A stretch of 64,000 nucleotides of DNA from Oceanospirillum multiglobuliferum (GTDB taxonomy: Bacteria; Pseudomonadota; Gammaproteobacteria; Pseudomonadales; Halomonadaceae): assembly GCF_900167095.1 (NCBI RefSeq), contig NZ_FUXG01000013.1:1-64000 (forward strand), read 5' to 3'. Each line of letters begins with the position of its first letter. Positions within the stretch are counted from its first letter, which is position 1. This document shows, piece after piece, positions 56,300 to 64,000 of the stretch. The translations under genes and the position numbers were made by a program. The notes beneath the pieces are model-generated. The model was not told the DNA's origin, ran no database searches, and saw nothing but the letters and a program-made list of their open reading frames with translations.

Positions 56300-58104
56300 G
56301 CCGACGCTCCCTGTGTTGGCTGGAAGAACTGACTGAGAATATGTTCAGCACTGCGCAATCCTAAGGCTGCAGCAGTAAGAGAAGGTGATGCGCTACCAAC
56401 GCTTAGATAATTAGCGGTGCCTACGACATATAAGTTAGGGTTATCAAAACTCTGGCAGAATCGATTCACAACGGCATTGCTGGGGTTGTCGCCCATACAT
56501 ACAGTACCTGCGATTACCGCATCGCCAGAACTTAGGCTAAGTTTGTACTCTTTGGCATAATCTCCACGAATAAAAGCCTCCCAGTCCTGATCGCTATCCG
56601 TTGGCATTGGGTCATCGGTTATGGTTCTAATACCTAGCTTATGGAAAACACTCATGTGCCAATTCCATGCGGTACGGCAGCCCTTGAGGGTGTATTCATC
56701 TAGTTTAAAGTTAACCTCTGGGCGAGGTAACCCTAGTGGATCAAGCTTGTCAGATAAGGTGATACGGTTATCGGCATGCGGTAAAACTTCAATGGTGCTG
56801 TGTAGGTTAATCTGGCGAGCAGTACGGTTATCAATATACTGGCGTAACTCATCACCATATAAGCCCTGTGCGATACCGCTTTTAGCCTCATCAAGTGGGC
56901 CATTAGCAAAACGAAAAGCAGCATTGATAATAAAAGGCGCGATAGAGGCATAGTCTTTACGAAACTCACCATCACGCCATTGGCCAAAAGCACCTGTCGC
57001 GCTGACAGGACCTCTGTAAGGGTAAACGGGCATGCTTTCAGGTGCATAGCCAATGGTATTGACGTTGGCAAATCCCATTAAGTTGCGACCTACTTGGTCG
57101 GAAGAGTTAGATAAACCTGCTTTAGGTACATTGTGCTTACCTGCTGATAACAGCATCAAACGAGCACTTTCAACGGCATGGGCAGCTAAAACATAAACCT
57201 TTGCCCTAGCAACACCAATAGGGCCAGTTTTAGGATCAGCATCAAAATTACGGTAGTAAATACCCGAAACTTCACCTTTATTATCTAACGCAACTTGGTA
57301 AGCCACACGGTTTGGTAGCACTCTGGTTCCTAGTTGTTCTGCCTTGTGAACGTGCACGCTGGCATCGTATTTTGCTCCAATAGGGCAAATCGGTAAGCAA
57401 CTTGAATTGCCACAACATTGAGGCCGATTATCTCTAGGAATGGAGTTACGGCAGTGAGGGATAGGTTGGCTGTCTGGGCCAAGGTTATTATCTGCAACAC
57501 CTGCGCCTAGCGTTCTATCCAAATAGGAACGAGGTACAACAGGCATTGGATAACCTTTGTCTCTTGGTGGTGCTATACAGCTAGCGTCCCCTGCAACTCC
57601 CCACGCATCTTCAACCTGATTGTAGTAAGGCTGAATCTCGTTGTAATTGATAGGCCAATTTTTACCTACGTTATACGAGGTTTTCATTGTAAAGTCATTT
57701 GGGAATAGGCGCTCTGCATGGCCTGTCCAATGCCAAGAGGTTCCACCCACCAAGCGCATAAAAAAGCCTTCAAAAGCCATCTGTTTTAAAGGCTCTTGTG
57801 GCGCACCTTCAGGGGGTAAGTTAGGCTGCACATAGTAGCTTAGAGGGTCATCATCATCCGGGACAGGTGCCCAGGGCATCATTTCGTAAGGCGAGTTTGC
57901 ACCTTTATCTACACTGCTCTTAAAACGATTAATGGCATTGACCCGATCAACTCTTGCACCTGCATCTAAGATCACAACATTTAAACCTTGCTGTGACAGT
58001 TTCCAAGCCATCATACCGCCGACAACGCCAGCCCCAATAATGACGACATCGGCATCAATGGTTTCCTGTGGGTTTGACTCACTGTATCTTGTTTGTTCCG
58101 ACAT
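56296..58104 (-). CDS. GMC-family flavoprotein with a [3Fe-4S]-type Cys motif
   Basis: A 602-residue FAD-dependent GMC oxidoreductase of the membrane FAD-glucose/fructose dehydrogenase class. The dinucleotide fold is DVVIIGAGVVGGMMAWKLSQ near residue 19. The segment RPQCCGNSSCLPICPIGA gives Cys 230, 231, 236 and 240 in the CC-x4-C-x3-C arrangement that binds a [3Fe-4S] cluster in bacterial FAD-glucose dehydrogenase. The protein has no signal peptide, so it probably crosses the membrane with the small subunit encoded upstream. At the C terminus the usual catalytic His and the second His/Asn appear replaced by Val (about 530, VIAGTVCMG) and Ser (about 573, SASPSLT). GGAG precedes the ATG. Confidence 0.9.
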   Translation of the reverse strand: MSEQTRYSESNPQETIDADVVIIGAGVVGGMMAWKLSQQGLNVVILDAGARVDRVNAINRFKSSVDKGANSPYEMMPWAPVPDDDDPLSYYVQPNLPPEGAPQEPLKQMAFEGFFMRLVGGTSWHWTGHAERLFPNDFTMKTSYNVGKNWPINYNEIQPYYNQVEDAWGVAGDASCIAPPRDKGYPMPVVPRSYLDRTLGAGVADNNLGPDSQPIPHCRNSIPRDNRPQCCGNSSCLPICPIGAKYDASVHVHKAEQLGTRVLPNRVAYQVALDNKGEVSGIYYRNFDADPKTGPIGVARAKVYVLAAHAVESARLMLLSAGKHNVPKAGLSNSSDQVGRNLMGFANVNTIGYAPESMPVYPYRGPVSATGAFGQWRDGEFRKDYASIAPFIINAAFRFANGPLDEAKSGIAQGLYGDELRQYIDNRTARQINLHSTIEVLPHADNRITLSDKLDPLGLPRPEVNFKLDEYTLKGCRTAWNWHMSVFHKLGIRTITDDPMPTDSDQDWEAFIRGDYAKEYKLSLSSGDAVIAGTVCMGDNPSNAVVNRFCQSFDNPNLYVVGTANYLSVGSASPSLTAAALGLRSAEHILSQFFQPTQGASA

Positions 58105-58151
58105 TATTGCACTCCATTTTTGATCTAGAGAATTCCGTTATGAGACAAAGC

Positions 58152-58775
58152 TTAAGCTTTTGTTGCAGGAGGATTTGCCCAGTACCCAAATGGGCCTCCG
58201 CAAGTCGCTGATGGTTTAGTAAAATCACAGGCTTGCCAAACCAATGCTTCGTCATAACTGATCATCGCAGTGATAGAGCCATTGGCATTTAAGAGAGGCT
58301 TGGGGTTAGTGTGCCCACGTAAATTGCTACAAATACGTTGCACATTGGCATTGGTTAAATACTTAGGGCTGATCTCTATTTGCCCTAAATACCATGCAGT
58401 TAGCGTGCGATGTGCTAGCTTGTTCCACACAGAACTAAAAGGATCGAATGTACGGTTGTGCTTAATCTCAGCAGAGAGTTGACGTATGTGGTAGGGGTTG
58501 AAATCGGTTAGAAATAGCAGTTGCAATATATCGTGACCCAATTGCATATAAGAACGATCAAGTTCAATCCCTGTTAAGAATGAACTGATCTCTAAAAAAT
58601 CAATAACAAGATCTTGATCTTGAGTCGAGGCAAATACAGAGGATAAAGGCGTGGCAGCAAGGGCAGCTGCAACCGCTATTTGTTTGAGTATATTGCGCCG
58701 CTCAAGAGAGTCTGGCTGATTGTTGAGGACTTTATCGCGATAATCAAGTTTAGGATTGGATAGATGTTTCATCAT
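58152..58775 (-). CDS. Tat-signal small subunit of the GMC dehydrogenase (gluconate-2-dehydrogenase subunit 3 / FAD-GDH gamma type)
   Basis: A 207-residue protein with a twin-arginine signal (ERRNILKQIAVAAALAATPL, cleavage near SVFA). The helical mature part (FLEISSFLTGIELDRSYMQL, then AHRTLTAWYLGQIE) is like the small subunit of membrane sugar dehydrogenases, whose Tat signal carries the folded flavoprotein out of the cytoplasm. Cys near the C terminus (WQACDFTKPSATCGGPFGYW) may form a disulfide. The ATG at 58775 has GGA upstream. It lies 47 bases before the GMC gene in the same operon. Confidence 0.75.
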   Translation of the reverse strand: MMKHLSNPKLDYRDKVLNNQPDSLERRNILKQIAVAAALAATPLSSVFASTQDQDLVIDFLEISSFLTGIELDRSYMQLGHDILQLLFLTDFNPYHIRQLSAEIKHNRTFDPFSSVWNKLAHRTLTAWYLGQIEISPKYLTNANVQRICSNLRGHTNPKPLLNANGSITAMISYDEALVWQACDFTKPSATCGGPFGYWANPPATKA

Positions 58776-58842
58776 ATAATTCCACTTTTTAGACAAAATA
58801 ACTGCCTATTTTAAAGGTTAAACATAGTTTATTTGTCACTTG

Positions 58843-59556
58843 CTAGACTGGGGGTTGATTACAAGCGCTTAAAAACATATTGCACTCAAACTGCATGCAC
58901 TTCGAGAATATATCAATTGCTAGTTGTTGATTCATTTCATTCGCATGTGCATTGATAAAATCTGCCATACTTTTAGGTGCGTCAACTACTTGATTGGCTT
59001 TAATCCAGCTACTGTATAAATTCTGCGGTGTTGCATAGTGGTTCAAACTAACTCCAATGTAAGTCCATAATGAGATACAAGGCGTCATGGCGACAATAAA
59101 ATAGAGGGGGTCAAGTTCTTCTGCTACATAGCGTTCAAAGCTAGCATATTGTTGGGCGATGCTTGTGAGTTTTATCCCTGCGGGGTCTTTAATGTGCCAA
59201 CCTGCGAAAACTTCAGCGTTATAGTTTTCATAGTCTTTCTGACGCGCCTCACAGAAACTCTTGATCTCTGGGTTTTGGGCTTTTGGGATCACTATGTCGT
59301 AATCTGCCACCGAATAACTACAGTATGCTGCATCTAACACAGTAAATTGGCCATATTGGTCAGGGTCTAATGTGCAGTGTGCAATGCCTTGTATAAAGTC
59401 AGAGTGTAGTGCTGTTTGTTGATACAAAGTGGTTGCAGCCCACATTTGGTCATATAAGGAGGATGGGCTGGCGTCAGTTTGTAGTTGTGGTCGGAGGTTG
59501 ATGCTTTTTAATGGAGTCTTTGAGCGAGGAGAACGGCTCAATAAAGAGTTAAACAT
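58843..59556 (-). CDS. TenA/heme-oxygenase-fold protein, first gene of the GMC operon
   Basis: A 237-residue, mostly helical cytoplasmic protein. The run FIQGIAHCTLDPDQYGQFTV, then LDAAYCSYSV, AEVFAGWHIKD, and YASFERYVAEELDPLYFIVA resembles the TenA/THI-4 helical-bundle fold. The YLxQD-type signature of thiaminase II is not kept. It heads a four-gene operon with a Tat small subunit, a GMC flavoprotein and a multicopper oxidase. TenA-like proteins can be hydrolases or, in the heme-oxygenase-like superfamily, diiron oxygenases. No function is assigned. Confidence 0.6.
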   Translation of the reverse strand: MFNSLLSRSPRSKTPLKSINLRPQLQTDASPSSLYDQMWAATTLYQQTALHSDFIQGIAHCTLDPDQYGQFTVLDAAYCSYSVADYDIVIPKAQNPEIKSFCEARQKDYENYNAEVFAGWHIKDPAGIKLTSIAQQYASFERYVAEELDPLYFIVAMTPCISLWTYIGVSLNHYATPQNLYSSWIKANQVVDAPKSMADFINAHANEMNQQLAIDIFSKCMQFECNMFLSACNQPPV

Positions 59557-60147
59557 GCTTCTATCCTTGAGAGTTAAGCTAAGGTTTTAGTTACTAACCA
59601 ATATTCGGCTATAGCAGGCTAGTGCTCTATTGCTTGCATGTTTTTATAATATAGGCGGTATTCTTTTAGTGCTAGAAAATTTTATTAATATCGGATTGAT
59701 ATCATTTTTATATCCCTCTTGTTAATTATGATATAGGACTGGCGAACTTTGCTTGTCTTGTTTCAAGTATAAGGGGTTTGTGTGAATTTTAGGTTTTTAC
59801 TTATTAGCTAAATGAGGGTGGCAAGCTCTCTTTACAGATGCTTGGTGTTAAGTAGGGGGGAGTCTGTGCGCATGGTCTTGGCAGAATGAGTGTCTATATA
59901 TTGCTAGAGTTTGGATTTTTCAGAGCGCTAAATAGGGTGGTGAGCTCTCGTTTGAGATCGTCTATATATCGTGTGGTTTTTCTAGGGTCAAAAACCAGGA
60001 CGAACCAATTGATATTGGGCAATGAAATAATTAAAAGGATTAAAGCTTTGTTAGAAATTGTTATTTTTTGTAGTATGATCAACGAGTTCTCTGGGTGATA
60101 GGTTTTCGATTGCAGTGTTGCGCTCGTTTGGTTTTATGGAGGTGGTT
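59557..60147. other. AT-rich divergent region with no convincing gene
   Basis: About 590 bases separating the GMC operon from the next plus-strand unit. A 70-codon frame at 59886-60098 has no recognisable domain and is probably chance. A JUMPstart-like stretch lies near 59835-59872. The base composition is more AT-rich than to the left, suggesting a boundary between native and acquired DNA. Confidence 0.5.
59835..59872 (+). promoter_or_regulatory. Possible JUMPstart/ops-like element
   Basis: The stretch CAGATGCTTGGTGTTAAGTA, followed by GGGGGGAGTCTGTGCGC, resembles the JUMPstart consensus (CAG...GCT.TGGTAGCTGTTAAG..AGGGGCGGTAGCGTG) found in untranslated leaders of polysaccharide operons and used by RfaH. 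The ops core is imperfect (about seven of eleven positions by eye), so this is tentative. It precedes a gene with features of surface-polysaccharide clusters. Confidence 0.3.
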
Positions 60148-62574
60148 GTGGGTGTAGTCAAAAAGGTGATATATAGGGATGATTCGGCACTTAGCAGTCC
60201 ACGTCACAGAAATCTCTTTTTAGACATGGAAGAGAATATTCATATTCACTATCGCGACCTTAGAATTGAGCTGAGCCGAGCCGAGTTCGAAGAGTTCTCT
60301 GCTGCATTCAACAGCCAGTCAAAAGAATTGCTACAGATTATTACGGATAAAAACTATCAGGATGGAGTTTTAGCAAATGCTAATCAAGAGGATGTCAGGA
60401 TTTGGACTGAGTCAAGGCTTAGCACTGATGTCAAATACCACCCTCGTCGGATCTCATTAGAAGATTGTGGTGATGGATACCACTTGCACTATCGCCAATA
60501 TAAAATTCTGTTAGATGATATTGATTTTCGTGAGCTTACTAGAATATTTAGTAGCGTGGATATTGATGCTCCTTATGCCAGAAGCTATGACGAGGTGTTA
60601 CAGCTAATTAAAGATAACGATGTTGACTTTACACTAGATGCCTCAAATGTACCTGGGAAAATTCTGGGATTAAAAGTTGCGAAATACCATTTACCTAAAG
60701 TACGCGATATTTTTCAATATATAGGTTTTAACACAACTTCTGAAAACAATATTCGAGTTTATGAAGGTGAAGTTTTAAAGGTTTTTGTAACTCATGATGA
60801 GTTTAAGGTGCCTGCAGACTACAAAAAAATCCGAGAGTACTCTGACTCCTATAGGTTGTTTGACTTTATCTCTAAGAATAAAAACAGTATTTCAGTTGAT
60901 GATATAAATTTAATAAAAAGTCAGGTTGTTGATCTTTATTATACGGTTAAGTCAGGGACTGTTGTTAATGTCGAGTCTGATCCCGAGTGTTGGTTGTATC
61001 TACCTGCTACAAAAAAAGTGATTTACCCATATTCTTCCAGTGGCCTTTCAGGGGCGAAGGATGCAGATGCTCTCTATAAAAAATGGTCGGCATTAGTAGC
61101 TTTGTATGACATTGGTTTCATTAAGCCGACTAAAAAGTCTTTTGATAAGAAGTATCAAAATGAGCTGTATGAAAAGATTTTGTCTACAATAAAGAATAAT
61201 GTGGCAACGAAATCTGCTGTTGAAAGAGTCTGGATTATGGGCTCTGCTGCGAGAAAAGACATGGGTACATATAATGCACCCTTTGTACATGGCAGAATGC
61301 TGAAGTTAGGCTCTGATATAGATATACTTATTGAAATTGATCCGACAAGAGAAGCGGATGTGCCAAAAGATTGGCATTTGATTAACACCATGTCCTCAAA
61401 TAAGTGTGCCGTTTACCATTTGGAACAGATACCGATTATTAGCGATATCGGTTACTGGGAAAATCTGCTGCCACACACACCGCTAACACAGCACTTGATA
61501 GATGCTTATGTTTACTTTCCATCTAGAGGGTTCTCAAAAGAGCGAGATGCCTTTCTCAATAGGTTTAAAGCAATTTGCATATATGACCGATCTAAAGAGG
61601 GTGTAATACATTCTAGCGGTAAGCTTGGAGAGTTATCCAGAATTGTAGCTGAACACTATCCTTTAGATGATGTTATTGTTGAGGCTATGAATGTCTCAAC
61701 AGAGAATGAGGTGTACAAAGTTTATAGTAAGCAAGGTATATATTTGTTAAAGCTTTTCAAGGTCTCAGGGAATTACCCTCAAAGCCGAGTAGAGGAACAT
61801 GTTTTTTATGAGTTTGATCTGATTGCTCGATTAGTTGATTTAGGTGTTAAAACGGCGAAGATAGTACCTGTGAAAACAGGGGGTGTTTTGAAAGTCAATG
61901 ATCATCCTGCCCTGTTATTTGAATTTCTTCCAGGTGTTATAAATAAAAAACCAGAATATGATATTGATGCATATTCAAGGTCGCTGTCTAGCTTACATCT
62001 TGCTCAGATTAATAACGAAATTGAACTGCCAGAGCTTTTTACTTTTAAAGATACGGCTAAAATATGGTTGGATGCATATCCTGGATATTTAGAATTAGCT
62101 GATAGAAGCGAGTCGCTGAAGCTTAGTTTTGATATTATGAATAGAGTTTATGACTCTGTATCAGACTTAGAAAAGCTTGCAAAGAATAGCAAGGGTGTAG
62201 AAATTTTACATAATCATGGTGATGTCGCATCAAAAAATATCATGATTGATAATGGTGAGGCTGTTTTTTTCGACTTTAACAATGCTTTTTATGGGCCTAG
62301 AATTATTGATGTTTTAGATGGCGCTTTTGAGCTTTCCATGGCAGAAAAGTATATGGATGAAATTGATTTCTCTAGATTTCATGTTTTTGTTGATAGTTAT
62401 AGAGCATATGCGCCTTTTAATAAGGCCGAAGAGAAAAATATACATTATTGGGTGGTTTTATTGGGTTTGATTAAATTCACTAAAGAAATTAGAGTAATGG
62501 TTAGCGGGGATAAGAGCGGCTTGAGGGAAAAAAGAGCTCATGCAATTGCAAATTTCATTTCATCACTAAATTAA
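60148..62574 (+). CDS. Multidomain nucleotidyltransferase-phosphotransferase fusion with duplicated N-terminal motif
   Basis: An 808-residue protein. The N-terminal part has two copies of a motif (NIHIHYRDLRIELSRAEFEE near residue 27, GYHLHYRQYKILLDDIDFRE near 111). A nucleotidyltransferase-like segment follows (VWIMGSAARKDMG and SDIDILIEID near 365-405). The C-terminal third is an aminoglycoside-phosphotransferase-like kinase (VYSKQGIYLLKLF, ILHNHGDVASKNIMID and VFFDFNNAFYGPR). The roles are inferred from these motifs. It may modify or activate a sugar or lipid carrier in envelope glycan synthesis, but no substrate is known. The GTG at 60148 has GGAGG five bases upstream; the ATG at 60136 is the alternative. 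AT-rich codons differ from the left part of the window. Confidence 0.75.
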   Translation: MGVVKKVIYRDDSALSSPRHRNLFLDMEENIHIHYRDLRIELSRAEFEEFSAAFNSQSKELLQIITDKNYQDGVLANANQEDVRIWTESRLSTDVKYHPRRISLEDCGDGYHLHYRQYKILLDDIDFRELTRIFSSVDIDAPYARSYDEVLQLIKDNDVDFTLDASNVPGKILGLKVAKYHLPKVRDIFQYIGFNTTSENNIRVYEGEVLKVFVTHDEFKVPADYKKIREYSDSYRLFDFISKNKNSISVDDINLIKSQVVDLYYTVKSGTVVNVESDPECWLYLPATKKVIYPYSSSGLSGAKDADALYKKWSALVALYDIGFIKPTKKSFDKKYQNELYEKILSTIKNNVATKSAVERVWIMGSAARKDMGTYNAPFVHGRMLKLGSDIDILIEIDPTREADVPKDWHLINTMSSNKCAVYHLEQIPIISDIGYWENLLPHTPLTQHLIDAYVYFPSRGFSKERDAFLNRFKAICIYDRSKEGVIHSSGKLGELSRIVAEHYPLDDVIVEAMNVSTENEVYKVYSKQGIYLLKLFKVSGNYPQSRVEEHVFYEFDLIARLVDLGVKTAKIVPVKTGGVLKVNDHPALLFEFLPGVINKKPEYDIDAYSRSLSSLHLAQINNEIELPELFTFKDTAKIWLDAYPGYLELADRSESLKLSFDIMNRVYDSVSDLEKLAKNSKGVEILHNHGDVASKNIMIDNGEAVFFDFNNAFYGPRIIDVLDGAFELSMAEKYMDEIDFSRFHVFVDSYRAYAPFNKAEEKNIHYWVVLLGLIKFTKEIRVMVSGDKSGLREKRAHAIANFISSLN

Positions 62575-62580
62575 TAAAAA

Positions 62581-64000
62581 ATGTTTATAGTAGAATCTTC
62601 TAAAATTGAAAAATTTAGTCTGAAAAAATATGGCCTTCAGATATTGAAGACCGCAAGTATTTTATTGTTGCTGTCAGCTTGTAGTGTTTCTGATGGAAAG
62701 AACAGTGATGATATTGTTACTTTGCCTGAAATTGGCGATCAAGTTGATAGTATTAATGCAGTATCTGCTAATGACGAAAAAAAGGTTGGCTACTCCAGGG
62801 GCGTGATGCCTAGTGATATTGGCTTCGACTTATGGTGGCGCTTTGTAGGTAGTGATGAGCTTGAGATGCTTATAGATCGAGCTGTTGTTAACAGTCAGAC
62901 ACTGCAAATTTCAGCTCAAAGAGTTGTTCAAGCGAAAGCCTTGTCAATACAAGCAGACGCATCATCATTGCCAGATGTGAACGCCAAAGCAGGGTATAGC
63001 ATCAATGCTCCTAAAAGCGGTGTGGATTCAACTGCAAAAGGGGGTTCACCTAAAGCGAATAGTGGCACTTACAATATAGGATTGGATGCGACCTATACTG
63101 TTGATCTATGGGGGCAAAGAGAGAACTTGTCCCGGTCATCGGACTTGAAGCTAAAGCAAGCGATCTATCAGTATGATGCTGAGCTTCTTAATTTAGTGAC
63201 CGAACTTTCTAAAAGATATTTGGAATATTTATCTTTGAATGACCGTATTGCTAATGCAAAAGAAAGCGAACAAGCTTTAGCCTCTATGTTAACTTCTATG
63301 GAGGCATTGTATGAGCAGGGTGATGCAACCGCTGTAGAGATGCAGATGCAACGTTCTTCGGTTTATAATTCAAAAATACTATTGCCATCATTATTATTAC
63401 AGCAAAAGAAGCTTGAGCATCAAATTGCCCGTCTTGTTGGTGTAGCACCCGGTGAACTTGCTTTATCTAATAACGGACTGTCTTCGGTTCGCTTGCCTGC
63501 AGATGTAAGATCAATATCATCAAGCTATATTTTAAGGCGACCTGATGTTCGTGCGATTGAAGCCGCTATGCTGGCTGCTGATGCTGACTTGCATGTCGCC
63601 CGAGCAGCACTATTACCATCGTTAACACTCTCATCAGGCGTTGGCTTTGGTAGTTCAAACTTTGATGAGCTATTTCAGCCTCATACATTAATGTGGAATT
63701 TTATTTCCAGCTTAACAGCGACTATTTTTGACGGTGGTAAAAAAGAGCAGCAGGTTAAATACTCTCAGGCGGTTAGAGCAGAGCTTGTAGAGTCTTATGT
63801 GTTTACATTATATGCAGGCTTGCAGAGTGCGAAAGATGCGCTGGCAAGCTTAGAATATTCTGAGGATAGGCTTGAGATACAGCGTGTCTCAACAGAGGCT
63901 TCTAAAATTGCATATGAATTTGGCTTTGAGTCGTATCAAGTTGGTGGAATTGACTTTCTAACATTTTTGGATTCGGCCCATTCTTATCAAAAAAGGAAAG
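62581..64000 (+). CDS. NodT/TolC-family outer-membrane efflux lipoprotein (3' end outside the window)
   Basis: An open frame of 473 codons runs from the ATG at 62581 to the window edge. The N-terminal signal ends in a lipobox (LLLLSACS, Cys near residue 34). The mature part has the outer-membrane factor pattern: DLWWRFVGSDELEMLIDRAV, QTLQISAQRVVQAKALSIQA, TYTVDLWGQRENLSRSSDLK, and YILRRPDVRAIEAAMLAADA (the RRPDV motif of NodT-type proteins). It would form the outer-membrane channel of an RND or related efflux or export system, whose pump genes may lie to the right. It starts six bases after the previous gene, indicating one operon. Confidence 0.9.
   Translation, partial: MFIVESSKIEKFSLKKYGLQILKTASILLLLSACSVSDGKNSDDIVTLPEIGDQVDSINAVSANDEKKVGYSRGVMPSDIGFDLWWRFVGSDELEMLIDRAVVNSQTLQISAQRVVQAKALSIQADASSLPDVNAKAGYSINAPKSGVDSTAKGGSPKANSGTYNIGLDATYTVDLWGQRENLSRSSDLKLKQAIYQYDAELLNLVTELSKRYLEYLSLNDRIANAKESEQALASMLTSMEALYEQGDATAVEMQMQRSSVYNSKILLPSLLLQQKKLEHQIARLVGVAPGELALSNNGLSSVRLPADVRSISSSYILRRPDVRAIEAAMLAADADLHVARAALLPSLTLSSGVGFGSSNFDELFQPHTLMWNFISSLTATIFDGGKKEQQVKYSQAVRAELVESYVFTLYAGLQSAKDALASLEYSEDRLEIQRVSTEASKIAYEFGFESYQVGGIDFLTFLDSAHSYQKRK

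Noticed and set aside
53329-59556. LodA/LodB-type quinoprotein amino acid oxidase system
   Set aside because: The flavoprotein is a GMC enzyme with a [3Fe-4S]-type motif, not a LodB-type protein, and no LodA-like partner is present.
59886-60098. 70-codon plus-strand frame in the AT-rich region
   Set aside because: Product is basic and low-complexity with no domain; probably chance in a leader region.

Overview
The window looks like chromosome of a marine-type gammaproteobacterium, most like the Oceanospirillales/Pseudomonas side of the class. The reasons are a two-subunit arginine succinyltransferase (aruF/aruG style), the gacA-uvrC-pgsA-tRNA(Gly-Cys-Leu) block, a divergent etfBA/etfD locus with PsrA-like operators, rimB/rimK, and a tctCBA tricarboxylate transporter. 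No 16S gene is present, so genus is not assigned. Most of the window is ordinary, densely packed core chromosome with clear rho-independent terminators. Accessory character rises towards the right end.

Layout. 1-321: end of an IS30-family element. 335-1123: periplasmic binding protein. 1226-1337: 4.5S SRP RNA (minus). 1535-7802 (minus): arginine succinyltransferase (AST) catabolic operon, M20 hydrolase - aruF - aruG - astD - astB, without astC or a classical astE. 8006-14064: YchJ-like protein, MsrA, TyrR-like regulator, GacA, UvrC, PgsA. 14107-14517: tRNA promoter, tRNA-Gly, tRNA-Cys, tRNA-Leu and terminator. 14935-18716: ETF beta/alpha and, divergently, ETF-ubiquinone oxidoreductase. 19081-21655: RimB-like protease, RimK glutamate ligase and an AstE/aspartoacylase-like hydrolase. 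22633-25824: TctC-TctB-TctA. 26045-26769: a small Cys-rich secreted protein and a DUF454 protein. 26920-30986: two convergent chemoreceptors, one frameshifted at a perfect 19-bp inverted repeat. 31359-36224: HtpG, two overlapping hotdog thioesterases, a membrane-anchored coiled-coil protein, and iron superoxide dismutase.

36374-50067 holds a sulfite-oxidase-fold secreted protein paired with a hybrid histidine kinase, an MFS transporter, a HIT-FemAB-like pair, a REC-REC-PAS-GGDEF protein, a DUF2252 protein, YccF, a second family-3 binding protein, an IS3-family orfA remnant, a Bcr/CflA-type exporter, a decayed COG2958/HrgA-like gene, and HisC. 50340-53270 holds YitT with a hairpin-rich leader, a CspA-type cold-shock gene with a long leader, and a QEGLA-motif metallopeptidase.

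The most unusual region is 53329-59556. One multicopper oxidase lies on the plus strand. Convergent to it is a four-gene minus-strand operon: a TenA/heme-oxygenase-fold protein, a Tat-signal small subunit, a GMC flavoprotein with a [3Fe-4S]-type Cys motif, and a second multicopper oxidase whose start overlaps the GMC stop by 4 nt. No cytochrome c subunit is present. The flavoprotein appears to lack the usual GMC catalytic His and Asn. I infer a periplasmic flavoprotein-laccase electron-transfer complex of undescribed type. From about 59.6 kb the DNA is AT-richer and has a weak JUMPstart-like leader, an 819-codon reading frame encoding a nucleotidyltransferase/APH-kinase fusion with a duplicated N-terminal motif, and a truncated NodT-type outer-membrane efflux lipoprotein. 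This looks like the start of a horizontally acquired envelope or polysaccharide cluster that continues past the window.
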